Source: Acetatifactor sp.
GTDB lineage: Bacteria > Bacillota > Clostridia > Lachnospirales > Lachnospiraceae
Assembly (NCBI GenBank): GCA_016303085.1
Contig: JAEDMI010000110.1
Coordinates: 1-8,223 of the forward strand
Reading direction: 5' to 3'
DNA length: 8,223 nucleotides
Both the position numbers and the translations under genes were made by a program. The notes under the pieces are model-generated. The model had not been told where the DNA came from and did no database searches. It saw only the letters and a list, made by a program, of their open reading frames with translations. Shown here piece after piece: positions 1-7,333 of the stretch (position 1 is its first letter; each line of letters starts with the position of its first letter).

Positions 1-1
1 C

Positions 2-1813
2 AATATCCAGTCCACCGCAGACGAGGGAACGAATGACAACGATGCACTGATTAAACAGTTGAATGATATCCTAAACGGCGGTAGTGTTTCGTCCGCAAAG
101 GCAGAAGAGGCCCAAGTACCCGAAGCCGCGGCAACATCTGTCTCCGAGAGCGGTGCAAAGTGGGATGAAATCGCTCTGGACGATTCCCAGATTACCGTTA
201 TTAAGGAAGCACAGAAGCAAGGCAAGAAGGTTTACGGCATCAATGTGCAGATTCAGGAGAGCTGTATTCTGAAGGCAGCCCGGGCATTTCTGGTGTTCAA
301 GGCTGTGGAGGAATTGGCGGAAATCATTATCTCTGAGCCCAGCGCACAGGATGTGGAGGATGAGAAGTTTGACAGAGACTTTACTCTGATTATCCTTTCT
401 GACGGTGAACTGGATGCTGTCATCAAGGCAGCGGAAAGCGTATCCGAGATTGAAAAAGTAACCGGCGCACCTATTGCGCTGGAAAACAATAAACATTACA
501 ACAAGAGTGAGGAGGCAGAGGTGCACGAAGCCGCTCCGGAAACCGCCGGAACGGAAACTCCCGAACCCGCTGCCGCAACACCTTCTGTGCCTGCAGCTGC
601 TTCCGCGCCTGCAACAGCAAAACCGGATGCAAAGAAACAGACTCCCGCAAAACCGGTGGTAAACCGTACTGTCCGCGTGGATATTGAGAAGCTGGACTCT
701 CTGATGAATCTGGTCAGCGAGTTGATTATTGCAAAGAACTCTCTGGTATCCGTATCCAGCCAGGAACAGACAAATGTCAACAGTGCTTTCAACGAACAGA
801 TAGAGTATTTGGAGCAGGTTACCACAAATCTGCATGAATCCGTGATGAAGGTGCGAATGGTGCCCATTGAGAGCGTTGTGAACAAGTTCCCCAGAATGAT
901 TCGGGATTTGTCCAAGAAGCTGGATAAGAAGATGGAACTGTATATGACAGGTGAAGAGACAGAACTGGATCGTACCGTGGTAGACGAAATCGGTGATCCT
1001 CTGATGCATCTGCTGCGCAACTCGGCAGACCACGGGTTGGAGTCCGCAGAGGTTCGTGCCCAGAGAGGCAAGCCCGCGGTAGGTTCCATTTTCCTGGATG
1101 CATATCAGGACGGCAACAACGTTGTCATTGAGGTGAGAGATGACGGTAACGGTATCGACACTGAGGCGGTGAGAAATAAAGCCATTGAGAGAGGAACCAT
1201 TACTCCCGAGCAGGCCGCAAACATGACAGACAAGGATATTATCAATCTTCTGTTCCTGCCCAGTTTCTCCACCGCAAAGAAGGTTACAGACGTGTCGGGA
1301 CGAGGCGTGGGACTTGATGTGGTGAGATCAAAAATCGAATCCTTAAGCGGCGAAGTGGAAGTAAAGTCCAAGCTGGGTGTGGGAAGCACCTGGACCATCA
1401 GGCTGCCACTGACTCTGGCAATTATCCAGGCGTTGATGGTGGTTGTGGGAGACGAGAAATATGCGATTTCCCTGGGCTCCATACAGACACTGGAGGATAT
1501 TTCTCCCAGTGAGGTTAAGCTGGTGCAGAACAAGGAGGTTATCCATCTGCGCGGCACTGTGATTCCTCTGATTCGCCTGAATGAGGTACTGGATATTGAG
1601 AGCAAAAAGTCCGAAGATGAAAACCTGATTGTGGTAATCGTCAAAAAGGGAGATAAGATGGCGGGCCTTGTAATCGATGAACTTATCGGACAGCAGGAGA
1701 TTGTTATCAAGTCTCTGGGCAAGTACACCAAACAGTGCAAGTTTATCAGCGGCGCAACCATTCTGGGCGACGGCGAAATCGCTCTGATTCTGGATGCCAA
1801 TGCCTTGATTTAA
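2..1813 (+). CDS. cheA: Chemotaxis histidine kinase CheA (5'-truncated)
   Basis: CheA autophosphorylates on a histidine and passes phosphate to CheY (and CheB), setting flagellar rotation from receptor signals. The reading frame is open from base 2, so the TTG at 59 is not the real start. The P1/Hpt domain with the phosphorylated His lies outside the window. Numbering from the codon at 59, I see a P2-like CheY-docking domain (about 43-140), an Ala/Pro-rich linker (about 150-200) and P3 dimerisation helices (about 203-290). P4 ATPase motifs follow: N box LLRNSADHGLE (318-328), G1 DDGNGID (361-367), F-box-like region (398-406) and G2 GRGVGLDVV (414-422). A CheW-like P5 domain runs from about 455 to the end. 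All visible catalytic motifs are intact. cheW starts 19 bases downstream, consistent with co-transcription. Identification is firm; only the N-terminus is missing. Confidence 0.97.
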   Translation, partial: NIQSTADEGTNDNDALIKQLNDILNGGSVSSAKAEEAQVPEAAATSVSESGAKWDEIALDDSQITVIKEAQKQGKKVYGINVQIQESCILKAARAFLVFKAVEELAEIIISEPSAQDVEDEKFDRDFTLIILSDGELDAVIKAAESVSEIEKVTGAPIALENNKHYNKSEEAEVHEAAPETAGTETPEPAAATPSVPAAASAPATAKPDAKKQTPAKPVVNRTVRVDIEKLDSLMNLVSELIIAKNSLVSVSSQEQTNVNSAFNEQIEYLEQVTTNLHESVMKVRMVPIESVVNKFPRMIRDLSKKLDKKMELYMTGEETELDRTVVDEIGDPLMHLLRNSADHGLESAEVRAQRGKPAVGSIFLDAYQDGNNVVIEVRDDGNGIDTEAVRNKAIERGTITPEQAANMTDKDIINLLFLPSFSTAKKVTDVSGRGVGLDVVRSKIESLSGEVEVKSKLGVGSTWTIRLPLTLAIIQALMVVVGDEKYAISLGSIQTLEDISPSEVKLVQNKEVIHLRGTVIPLIRLNEVLDIESKKSEDENLIVVIVKKGDKMAGLVIDELIGQQEIVIKSLGKYTKQCKFISGATILGDGEIALILDANALI

Positions 1814-1832
1814 GAAGGGAGAGCAGACGTAT

Positions 1833-2321
1833 ATGGAACTCAGTACAAATACAGCAAAAAACTTACCTGAAGAGGAAAAAAGGGGAATAACGGAAAGCGT
1901 TCAGTATATTGTCATCAGACTGGGCAATGAACAGTACGGAATCGACATACGCAACATTGACAACATTGTGAGGATGCAGCCGATTACCCGTATTCCCAAG
2001 ATGCCCGACTACCTGAAAGGCGTTATCAATATGAGAGGTGAGGTAATTCCTGTCATTAGTATGCGCCTGGTAATGGGATTGGAGCCGGATGAATATACCA
2101 AAGCTACCAGAATCATTGTCCTGAAACTGGAGCAGGAGGGAAATGTAGGCTTTATCGTGGATGAAGTAAAGGAAGTGGTGACGCTTACCTCAAACGAGAT
2201 AGAGAAGATTACATACAATTCAAAGGAAGAAAAGACAAATCTGATTACTGCGGTAGGCAAGCACAACGGAGAATTGATTTCTCTGTTTGACCTGAATGCA
2301 ATCAGTATTGAGGGTAATTAA
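1833..2321 (+). CDS. cheW: Chemotaxis coupling protein CheW
   Basis: CheW is the scaffold that links chemoreceptor tips to the P5 domain of CheA in membrane-associated arrays. The 162-residue product is a single CheW domain: an opening strand QYIVIRLGNEQYGIDI (about 24-39), then the conserved IPKMPDYLKGVINMRGEVIP region (about 54-73) with the Arg-Gly pair used in receptor/kinase contact. The second half includes GFIVDEVKEVV (106-116) and ends in ISLFDLNAI. It has a roughly 20-residue hydrophilic N-terminal extension relative to compact CheW proteins. The ATG at 1833 is preceded by AAGGGAG at about 1815-1821, a slightly long but usable spacing. It lies between cheA and cheC, as in the Bacillus fla/che operon. 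Confidence 0.96.
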   Translation: MELSTNTAKNLPEEEKRGITESVQYIVIRLGNEQYGIDIRNIDNIVRMQPITRIPKMPDYLKGVINMRGEVIPVISMRLVMGLEPDEYTKATRIIVLKLEQEGNVGFIVDEVKEVVTLTSNEIEKITYNSKEEKTNLITAVGKHNGELISLFDLNAISIEGN

Positions 2322-2348
2322 TCTAGATGTATAAAGGAGAAAAGTTCC

Positions 2349-2972
2349 ATGGCAGACATGAGCTTAGAGCAGGTTACTGAAAATTATTATGATGTCCTCA
2401 AGGAGCTGGGAAATATCGGTGCCGGAAATGCTATGACCGCATTATCCCAGATGTTGCAGTGCAAGGTGGATATGAAGGTTCCGCAGGTACGCCTGTTAGA
2501 GTTTCGTGATGTCGGCGAAATCATGGGTGGAGAGGAACAAATCATGGTTGGAGTGTTCCTCGGAGTGGAAGGCGATATTACGGGAAGTATGATGTTCATG
2601 GTGGAGGAAGAGAGTGCAAGGCACCTGATTCAGAAGATAACCATGGGAATGCTCCCCGGCGGAAGCGAGTTCGAGGAGATGGGGCTGTCGGCGATGAAGG
2701 AAGTGGGAAACATCATTACCGGTGCTTATTTAAATTCCCTCTCTACTTTGACAAACATGAAGATTTATCCTACGCCGCCTTCTGTGACTGTGGATATGGC
2801 CGGAGCAATCCTGAGCGTGCCTGCCAGCATATTCGGTATTTTCGGTGACAAGCTTTTGATGATTCAGTCTCAGTTTTATGATGAGGTGGAGCTGGACGGA
2901 TATTTTATTCTGATTCCGGATTTGGAATCCTACGCAAAGATTTTGACATCGTTAGGTCTGCCGATGGTTTAG
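2349..2972 (+). CDS. cheC: CheY-P phosphatase CheC
   Basis: CheC dephosphorylates CheY-P and, with CheD, feeds back on receptor adaptation. The 207-residue length is typical of CheC and lacks the extra C-terminal domain expected of FliY. Both catalytic signatures of the CheC/CheX/FliY family are present and intact. Motif 1 is D15-xxx-E19-xx-N22 in DVLKELGNIGAGNAM, and motif 2 is S114-xxx-E118-xx-N121 in SAMKEVGNIITGAY. Two Glu/Asn pairs suggest two active centres, as in Thermotoga CheC (family knowledge). The ATG has a good AAAGGAGA site at about 2333-2340. The adjacent cheD supports CheC rather than CheX or FliY, since CheC and CheD form a complex. Confidence 0.95.
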   Translation: MADMSLEQVTENYYDVLKELGNIGAGNAMTALSQMLQCKVDMKVPQVRLLEFRDVGEIMGGEEQIMVGVFLGVEGDITGSMMFMVEEESARHLIQKITMGMLPGGSEFEEMGLSAMKEVGNIITGAYLNSLSTLTNMKIYPTPPSVTVDMAGAILSVPASIFGIFGDKLLMIQSQFYDEVELDGYFILIPDLESYAKILTSLGLPMV

Positions 2973-3016
2973 TATCGGTGCGGCTGTGGAGAAACAAGAG
3001 AATCGAGAAAAGATGA

Positions 3017-3508
3017 ATGAGCGAAATAATTAAGGTAGGAATGGCAGATTTGAAGACCTGTGTAAGCCCCGACGGTATAACCACCCTGGGGCTTGGTTCC
3101 TGTGTGGGAATCGCAGTCAGGGATACTGTGAACAAGATAGGCGGGCTGGCACATATTATGCTGCCGGACAGCAAGGCAATCAGAAACGGACAGCAGAACA
3201 TTGCCAAGTTTGCCGATACGGGAATCGAGGAGCTTGTCAGACAGATGGAGAAGCTGGGGGCAAAGCGCAGCCGTATGGTTGCAAAGATAGCCGGAGGAGC
3301 TACCATGTTCGTTTTTCAGGGAAACGGTACAAATCTCGGACAGGTCGGTGACAGAAATGTGGAAGCTGTAAAAAGTAAGTTGAAGGAGCTGAAAATACCG
3401 ATTCTGGCGGAGGACACCGGTGAGAACTACGGAAGAACCGTGATTTTTTATCCGGAGAGCGGCGATTTCCATATCCGTGCGGTGGGAAAGAACGAGACCA
3501 TAATCTGA
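3017..3508 (+). CDS. cheD: Chemoreceptor glutamine deamidase CheD
   Basis: CheD deamidates specific glutamines on chemoreceptors and is sequestered by CheC, which it also stimulates. The 163-residue protein contains the family core TTLGLGSCVGIAV (22-34) and GGLAHIMLP (42-50). This places a catalytic Cys29, His46 and Thr23 with the same spacing as the Cys27/His44/Thr21 set I recall for Thermotoga CheD. The downstream AKIAGGATMF (about 90-99) and GRTVIFYPESGDFHIRAVG (about 139-157) regions also fit the family. The start lacks a strong ribosome binding site: only GAGAA-type purines precede it, and an out-of-frame ATG lies at 3013. It may depend partly on translational coupling or simply be translated less than cheC, which is 44 bases upstream. 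Confidence 0.95.
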   Translation: MSEIIKVGMADLKTCVSPDGITTLGLGSCVGIAVRDTVNKIGGLAHIMLPDSKAIRNGQQNIAKFADTGIEELVRQMEKLGAKRSRMVAKIAGGATMFVFQGNGTNLGQVGDRNVEAVKSKLKELKIPILAEDTGENYGRTVIFYPESGDFHIRAVGKNETII

Positions 3509-3516
3509 CGAGGAAA

Positions 3517-3819
3517 ATGAAAAGGATGAACAGGAAGAATTTACCACTGATTTTGATGCTGACAGCGGGAGCGGTTACGTGTATCATTACTTTTATCAGG
3601 CGGTATGACACGGTTGCAAAGCTGGCCTGTCTGTTGGCGGTACTTGCACTTTTCTATCTGCTGGGAAGCATCCTGAAGTGGACGCTTGATTATTTTGACA
3701 GGCAGAATGAGAAAAAGCGGCAGGAAGAGGGAGAAGTTATCGAGAAGGAGACTGCCGAAGGCGGAGAAGATGAGGAGGGGCAGGACGCTCAAAACAACGC
3801 TGAAGACAGGAAGGCATAA
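3517..3819 (+). CDS. Small two-helix membrane protein, unknown function
   Basis: I do not recognise a named family. The 100-residue product has a basic N-terminus (MKRMNRK), two hydrophobic helices (about 9-27 and 35-55) separated by a short basic loop, and a highly charged, Glu-rich tail (about 60-100) that is probably cytoplasmic. Its start lies 8 bases after the cheD stop, and sigD follows 24 bases downstream, so it is almost certainly co-transcribed with motility genes. The start is ambiguous: GAGG at 3510-3513 is only 3 bases from the ATG at 3517 but 12 bases from the in-frame ATG at 3526 (residue 4). Either would work, and the helices are unaffected. A role in export apparatus or membrane organisation would be a guess from location only. 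Confidence 0.8.
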   Translation: MKRMNRKNLPLILMLTAGAVTCIITFIRRYDTVAKLACLLAVLALFYLLGSILKWTLDYFDRQNEKKRQEEGEVIEKETAEGGEDEEGQDAQNNAEDRKA

Positions 3820-3843
3820 GACACAGGATAAGGGAAAGGGGCG

Positions 3844-4629
3844 ATGGATTTCATGGATGAAGCAGGCAGAAAGAAGCTGTTGGAAGAATATGCCAGAACA
3901 AAGACACCGGAATCCAGAGAAAAAATCATATTGGAATATGCGCCTCTTGTGAAGGTAGTTGCAGGACGGCTGAGCATGTATCTGGGATATAATGTGGAGT
4001 ATGAGGATCTTGTGAGCTACGGAATATTCGGCTTAATTGATGCCATAGATAAGTTTGACTGTCTGAAGGAGGTAAAGTTTGAGACCTATGCCAGCCTGAG
4101 AATCAGAGGGGCAATTCTGGATCAGATTCGGAAAATGGACTGGATTCCCAGAACAATACGGCAAAAACAGAAGAAAATAGAGACGGTTATCCGGGAAATT
4201 GAGCAGAGTACCGGACACGGTGCTTCGGATGAAGAGATTGCAAGAGGTCTGGGAATTACCGAGGATGAATATCTGGACTGGCAGTCCCAGATGAAGATTA
4301 CCGGGGTTGTTTCTTTGAACGAATATATGGAGCAGGGCAGTGATGTGTCGCAGGATTACAGCAGACACACCACATCACGGTTTGAAGCACCCGAGGAGCG
4401 GGTGGAAAAAGAGGAACTGACAAAGGTTCTGGGAGAAGCCTTGCAGATGCTCACCGAGAAAGAGCAAAAGGTAATTACACTTTATTATTACGAAGAACTG
4501 ACATTGAAGGAAATCAGTAATATCTTGGAGGTGTCGGAGTCCAGGGTTTCACAGCTGCACACAAGAGCGTTGCAGAAAATGAAAGTAAAAATGGGAGACT
4601 ACATGGGAATTTTGACGGACAGCCAATAG
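3844..4629 (+). CDS. sigD: Motility RNA polymerase sigma factor SigD/FliA (sigma-28 family)
   Basis: This sigma factor directs RNA polymerase to late flagellar, chemotaxis and often autolysin promoters, and in most motile bacteria it is held in check by FlgM (not in this window). The 261-residue length fits FliA/WhiG/SigD. Region 2 runs from YAPLVKVVAGRLSMYLG (32-48) through EYEDLVSYGIFGLIDAIDKF (52-71) and KFETYASLRIRGAILDQIR (78-96), followed by the DWIPRTIR segment (99-106). Region 3 includes EIARGLGITEDEY (about 131-143). Region 4 contains LTEKEQKVITLYYYEELTLK (203-222) and the HTH that recognises the -35 box, LKEISNILEVSESRVSQLHT (221-240). AGGGAAAGGGG upstream (3831-3841) supports the start, although ATG 3853 (residue 4) is also possible. 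Its place after cheD matches Bacillus. Confidence 0.96.
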   Translation: MDFMDEAGRKKLLEEYARTKTPESREKIILEYAPLVKVVAGRLSMYLGYNVEYEDLVSYGIFGLIDAIDKFDCLKEVKFETYASLRIRGAILDQIRKMDWIPRTIRQKQKKIETVIREIEQSTGHGASDEEIARGLGITEDEYLDWQSQMKITGVVSLNEYMEQGSDVSQDYSRHTTSRFEAPEERVEKEELTKVLGEALQMLTEKEQKVITLYYYEELTLKEISNILEVSESRVSQLHTRALQKMKVKMGDYMGILTDSQ

Positions 4630-4649
4630 AACATTTTGGAGAAACGACT

Positions 4650-6239
4650 ATGCAGAACGGTTACTTTCGATTGGTGAGTTGTACCGACGGTTATGGGGTG
4701 GCATTGTATCAGCCCAAGGGCGGTGGCGAAGAAATTGAAATAGAAGAACTCGCGGAATATCTGGATGGCATTAAGGCCGGATATGAGCGGAAACGGCTTG
4801 AGATGATAATTTTGGGCGAGGAAGACGGGTGCTATCGTCTGGGCTCCGGTCCGTGCCCGCCTGTTCCCGAGACATACCGTCTTACTGTGAGCGAGGACGG
4901 TATGTTTGCTTCTGCGCGCTTTATTCCGCCTTCGGAGACAGGAGCACGAATAACCTTTGACGATTTCTTAAAGGATTTGAGATTTCGGAATATTACATAC
5001 GGGATTAAAGTGGATGCGCTTCAGGAACACTTTCAGTCGGATAGCGATTACTGCACCGATATTGTGGTCGCTAAGGGAAAGGAGCCTGTTCAGGGGCAGG
5101 ATGCCAGGATAGAATACAACTTTAACACAGAACTGCACAGGCGACCGGCCCAGAGGGAGGACGGCAGTGTCGATTACTTCCACATGACCACAATCAATCA
5201 CTGCCGCAAAGGGCAGGAGCTGGCAAGAATTATTCCCGAAAGTCCCGGTGATAACGGATATGATGTCTACGGACAGCCTATCAGACCCAGAGAAGTGAAG
5301 CGTGCCACATTAAAATTCGGCAGGAATATTGAACTTTCGGAGGATAAGCATGTCATTCGCTCCCTGGTGGACGGTCATGTGACCCTGGTGGATGACAAGG
5401 TGTTTGTCTCCGATGTATATGAGGTGAAGAATGTTGATGTCTCCACCGGAAATCTGGAGTTTGACGGAAGTATTGAAATCAGCGGTGATGTGGCTGCTAA
5501 CTTTGAAGTGAAAGCGGGAGGTAACGTCATTATTAACGGTCTGGTGGAGGGCGCCAGAATCATAGCCGGCGGTAACATTATTATTGCCAAGGGCATGAAC
5601 GGTATGGGTAAAGGCTATCTCAAGGCCGGTGGCGACGTGGTAGTCAAATTCCTGGAGAATGCAAGGGTAGTCACCGGAGGATATGTGGAGACAGAAGCAA
5701 TTTTGCACAGCCGTGTCTCTGCCGGAAATGAAGTCCGTGTGGAAGGACGAAAGGGCATTATCGTGGGTGGCTATGTGCAGGCCGGTACCAGAATTTCAGC
5801 GAAGGTCATCGGTGCCAGTATGGGAGCATCAACCATTCTGGAGGTGGGTGTCAATCCTCTGATTAAAACTCAGTATAACAACATGCAGAAAAACATTACG
5901 GACAACACCAAGACCGTAAAAAATGCCGAGGTGATTCTTGCCAACTTTAAAGATAAGCTAAAAAAGGGCTTTCAGTATAATGAAAGTCAGGTCAAATATA
6001 TGAAGAGCGTGGCGAAGCTGGTGGAGGAAAAAGGCGCGGAACTGGAGCAGATGAATCGGAGAATGGAAAAGTTGCGTGCCATGATGGAGACTCAAAAACA
6101 GGCAGAGGTTGTGGTGAACGATGAAATTTTCCCCGGTACCACAATTATTATCGGCGAGGCGTCAAAGACGATTCAGACCAGTTATCATTACTGCAAGTTC
6201 ATGAAGGAGAGAGGAGAGGTATGTATGGCGGCACTGTAG
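4650..6239 (+). CDS. FapA family protein (DUF342), flagellar assembly protein A-like
   Basis: The 529-residue protein matches the FapA/DUF342 plan. An N-terminal mixed alpha/beta portion (about 1-210) is followed by a region of GG-punctuated repeats (about 265-400), then a long charged helical segment likely to form a coiled coil (about 408-485) and a short C-terminal strand-rich tail. The repeats recur every 15-20 residues: KAGGNVIING, IAGGNIIIAK, KAGGDVVVKF, VTGGYVETEA, SAGNEVRVEG and IVGGYVQAGT. This pattern is expected of a right-handed beta-helix, related in style to bactofilins. In Vibrio vulnificus, FapA is reported to affect flagellar assembly and polar localisation and to bind EIIA-Glc; transfer of that role here is inference. 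GGAGAA at about 4638-4643 precedes the ATG, and sigD ends 20 bases upstream. No signal peptide or membrane helix is evident, so it is probably cytoplasmic. Confidence 0.88.
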   Translation: MQNGYFRLVSCTDGYGVALYQPKGGGEEIEIEELAEYLDGIKAGYERKRLEMIILGEEDGCYRLGSGPCPPVPETYRLTVSEDGMFASARFIPPSETGARITFDDFLKDLRFRNITYGIKVDALQEHFQSDSDYCTDIVVAKGKEPVQGQDARIEYNFNTELHRRPAQREDGSVDYFHMTTINHCRKGQELARIIPESPGDNGYDVYGQPIRPREVKRATLKFGRNIELSEDKHVIRSLVDGHVTLVDDKVFVSDVYEVKNVDVSTGNLEFDGSIEISGDVAANFEVKAGGNVIINGLVEGARIIAGGNIIIAKGMNGMGKGYLKAGGDVVVKFLENARVVTGGYVETEAILHSRVSAGNEVRVEGRKGIIVGGYVQAGTRISAKVIGASMGASTILEVGVNPLIKTQYNNMQKNITDNTKTVKNAEVILANFKDKLKKGFQYNESQVKYMKSVAKLVEEKGAELEQMNRRMEKLRAMMETQKQAEVVVNDEIFPGTTIIIGEASKTIQTSYHYCKFMKERGEVCMAAL

Positions 6240-6269
6240 CGCCACAGCCTCGGATTAGGAGGGGACGGT

Positions 6270-6575
6270 ATGGCATTCGGGTCTATTGAACTGACGACGA
6301 TTTCAAGGGCGCAGGATTATTCCGCAATCAAGCAGAATGAAGATAATAAAGCCTTTGTTGACCAGACCAACGGGCAGTTTCAGGTACAGAAGAATGAGCG
6401 GCAGAAGACCAGGGAAGTGCACAGCAGTGATGATGTGCAGTGGCATGAGAACAAGCCGGATGCCCGGGAAAAAGGAAACGGCGAGTACAGCGGAGATGGC
6501 GGAAAACACCGGAAGGGGCAGGCAAAAGAACGCGTGCTGGTAAAGGGGCAGGGCGGCTTTGATATTAAGGTGTAA
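6270..6575 (+). CDS. Small hydrophilic protein of unknown function in motility operon
   Basis: No family is recognised with confidence. The 101-residue product is strongly hydrophilic, rich in Lys, Glu, Gln, Asp and Gly, with no membrane helix, signal peptide or Cys. The N-terminal segment GSIELTTISRAQDYSAIKQN (4-23) looks more ordered, the middle (about 40-90) looks disordered with many charged residues and glycines, and the last residues (VLVKGQGGFDIKV) again look like a conserved end. A strong AGGAGGGG at about 6257-6264 precedes the ATG, arguing for real translation. It lies 30 bases after the fapA stop and 12 bases before the next gene, so it is part of the same transcript. Alternatives such as an assembly chaperone, anti-sigma-like partner or minor flagellar component cannot be separated from sequence alone. 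Confidence 0.8.
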   Translation: MAFGSIELTTISRAQDYSAIKQNEDNKAFVDQTNGQFQVQKNERQKTREVHSSDDVQWHENKPDAREKGNGEYSGDGGKHRKGQAKERVLVKGQGGFDIKV

Positions 6576-6587
6576 GGTGGATTTGGA

Positions 6588-7319
6588 ATGGAAACGATGG
6601 AAATTGTCCTGCTGATTGTGGGAGGCATCATTTTTATATTGAGTTTTTTTATACCCGAGAAGAAGGGTAGTGTTTCCGGACAGACAAGGGAACTGGCGAA
6701 AGAAGAGATTGCGGAACTGGTGAACCGGGAAATGGATAGTGTGCGGGGACATGTAGATGATGTGGTGGATGAAGCGGTTACATATGCTATGGAGAAGACA
6801 GAACGTTCCCTGGAGCGGCTGTCCAATGAGAAAATTATGGCAGTGAGCGAGTATTCTGACACAGTGCTGGCAGAGATACACAAAAATCATGAGGAGGCTA
6901 TGTTCCTCTATGATATGCTGAACAGCAAACACGTCAACCTGAAAAACACCGTCTCTGAGGTGAACCGCACGGTGAAGGAGGCGGAGGAGACGGTGACAAG
7001 CTTCCAGCGTCTGACGCCGGAGGCGGTGAATGAGGCCAAGGTGCAGAAGCCCGTTCCGAAAGCAGCTCCGAAAAATGCAGGGAGCGGAGCAGATAAACCG
7101 CAGAAGGAGCCAAAGCAGCGGAAGACGGAAGCAGCGGATGAGCAGGAACGGGCCGGCAGAGTCAGCTTCCTGCAGGAGACAGACGCTGACGGACGAAACA
7201 GTAACGAGCGGATTCTGGAGCTTTACAAGCAGGGAAAGTCCAAGGTGGCAATTGCAAAAGAGCTGGGCCTTGGAGTAGGCGAGGTAAAGCTGGTGATAGA
7301 TTTGTTTAATAACCAATAG
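6588..7319 (+). CDS. Membrane-anchored coiled-coil protein with C-terminal HTH-like segment (SwrB-like by position; DUF6115-like)
   Basis: The 243-residue protein has one N-terminal membrane helix (about 5-22, ending before IPEKKG). It continues with a long charged helical region (about 32-140, likely coiled coil), a Lys/Pro/Ala-rich flexible linker (about 150-195) and a compact C-terminal segment RILELYKQGKSKVAIAKELG (208-227) plus LGVGEVKLVIDLF (228-240). That last part has the spacing of a helix-turn-helix. The architecture and the location between sigD and rpsB recall Bacillus subtilis SwrB, a single-pass membrane protein that promotes flagellar export-apparatus activation. It is longer than the roughly 167-residue SwrB, and no direct sequence similarity could be tested. 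AAGGTGG at 6574-6580 fits the ATG at 6588; ATG 6597 is less likely. The HTH-like end may bind protein rather than DNA. Confidence 0.82.
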   Translation: METMEIVLLIVGGIIFILSFFIPEKKGSVSGQTRELAKEEIAELVNREMDSVRGHVDDVVDEAVTYAMEKTERSLERLSNEKIMAVSEYSDTVLAEIHKNHEEAMFLYDMLNSKHVNLKNTVSEVNRTVKEAEETVTSFQRLTPEAVNEAKVQKPVPKAAPKNAGSGADKPQKEPKQRKTEAADEQERAGRVSFLQETDADGRNSNERILELYKQGKSKVAIAKELGLGVGEVKLVIDLFNNQ

Positions 7320-7333
7320 AAATGAGGCAACAA

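Noticed and set aside
59..61. TTG as the start codon of cheA
   Set aside because: The frame stays open upstream to base 2 and no ribosome binding site precedes it. The P1 domain must lie before the window.
71..1033. 320-codon open frame on the minus strand under cheA
   Set aside because: It is antisense to a clear CheA sequence, has Cys/His/Arg/Leu-rich composition typical of a shadow frame and matches no recognisable family.
2943..2971. TTGACA near the end of cheC as a possible internal promoter for cheD
   Set aside because: No acceptable -10 hexamer lies at 16-18 bases; the best match, TAGTAT, is about 21 bases away.
3212..3219. GCCGATAC inside cheD, resembling a SigD -10 element
   Set aside because: There is no TAAA-type -35 at the required distance. 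Similar GCCGAT matches at 1979 and 2960 also lack a -35.
6226..6244. TGGCG/CGCCA hairpin over the fapA stop codon
   Set aside because: It is only 5 bp with a 9-base loop and no T-tract, so it does not support a terminator. Downstream genes remain closely spaced.
6303..7316. 337-codon open frame on the minus strand under the orphan and SwrB-like genes
   Set aside because: Its composition is Cys/His/Leu-rich and it shows no domain. The + strand genes have good ribosome binding sites, operon spacing and sensible protein architecture.
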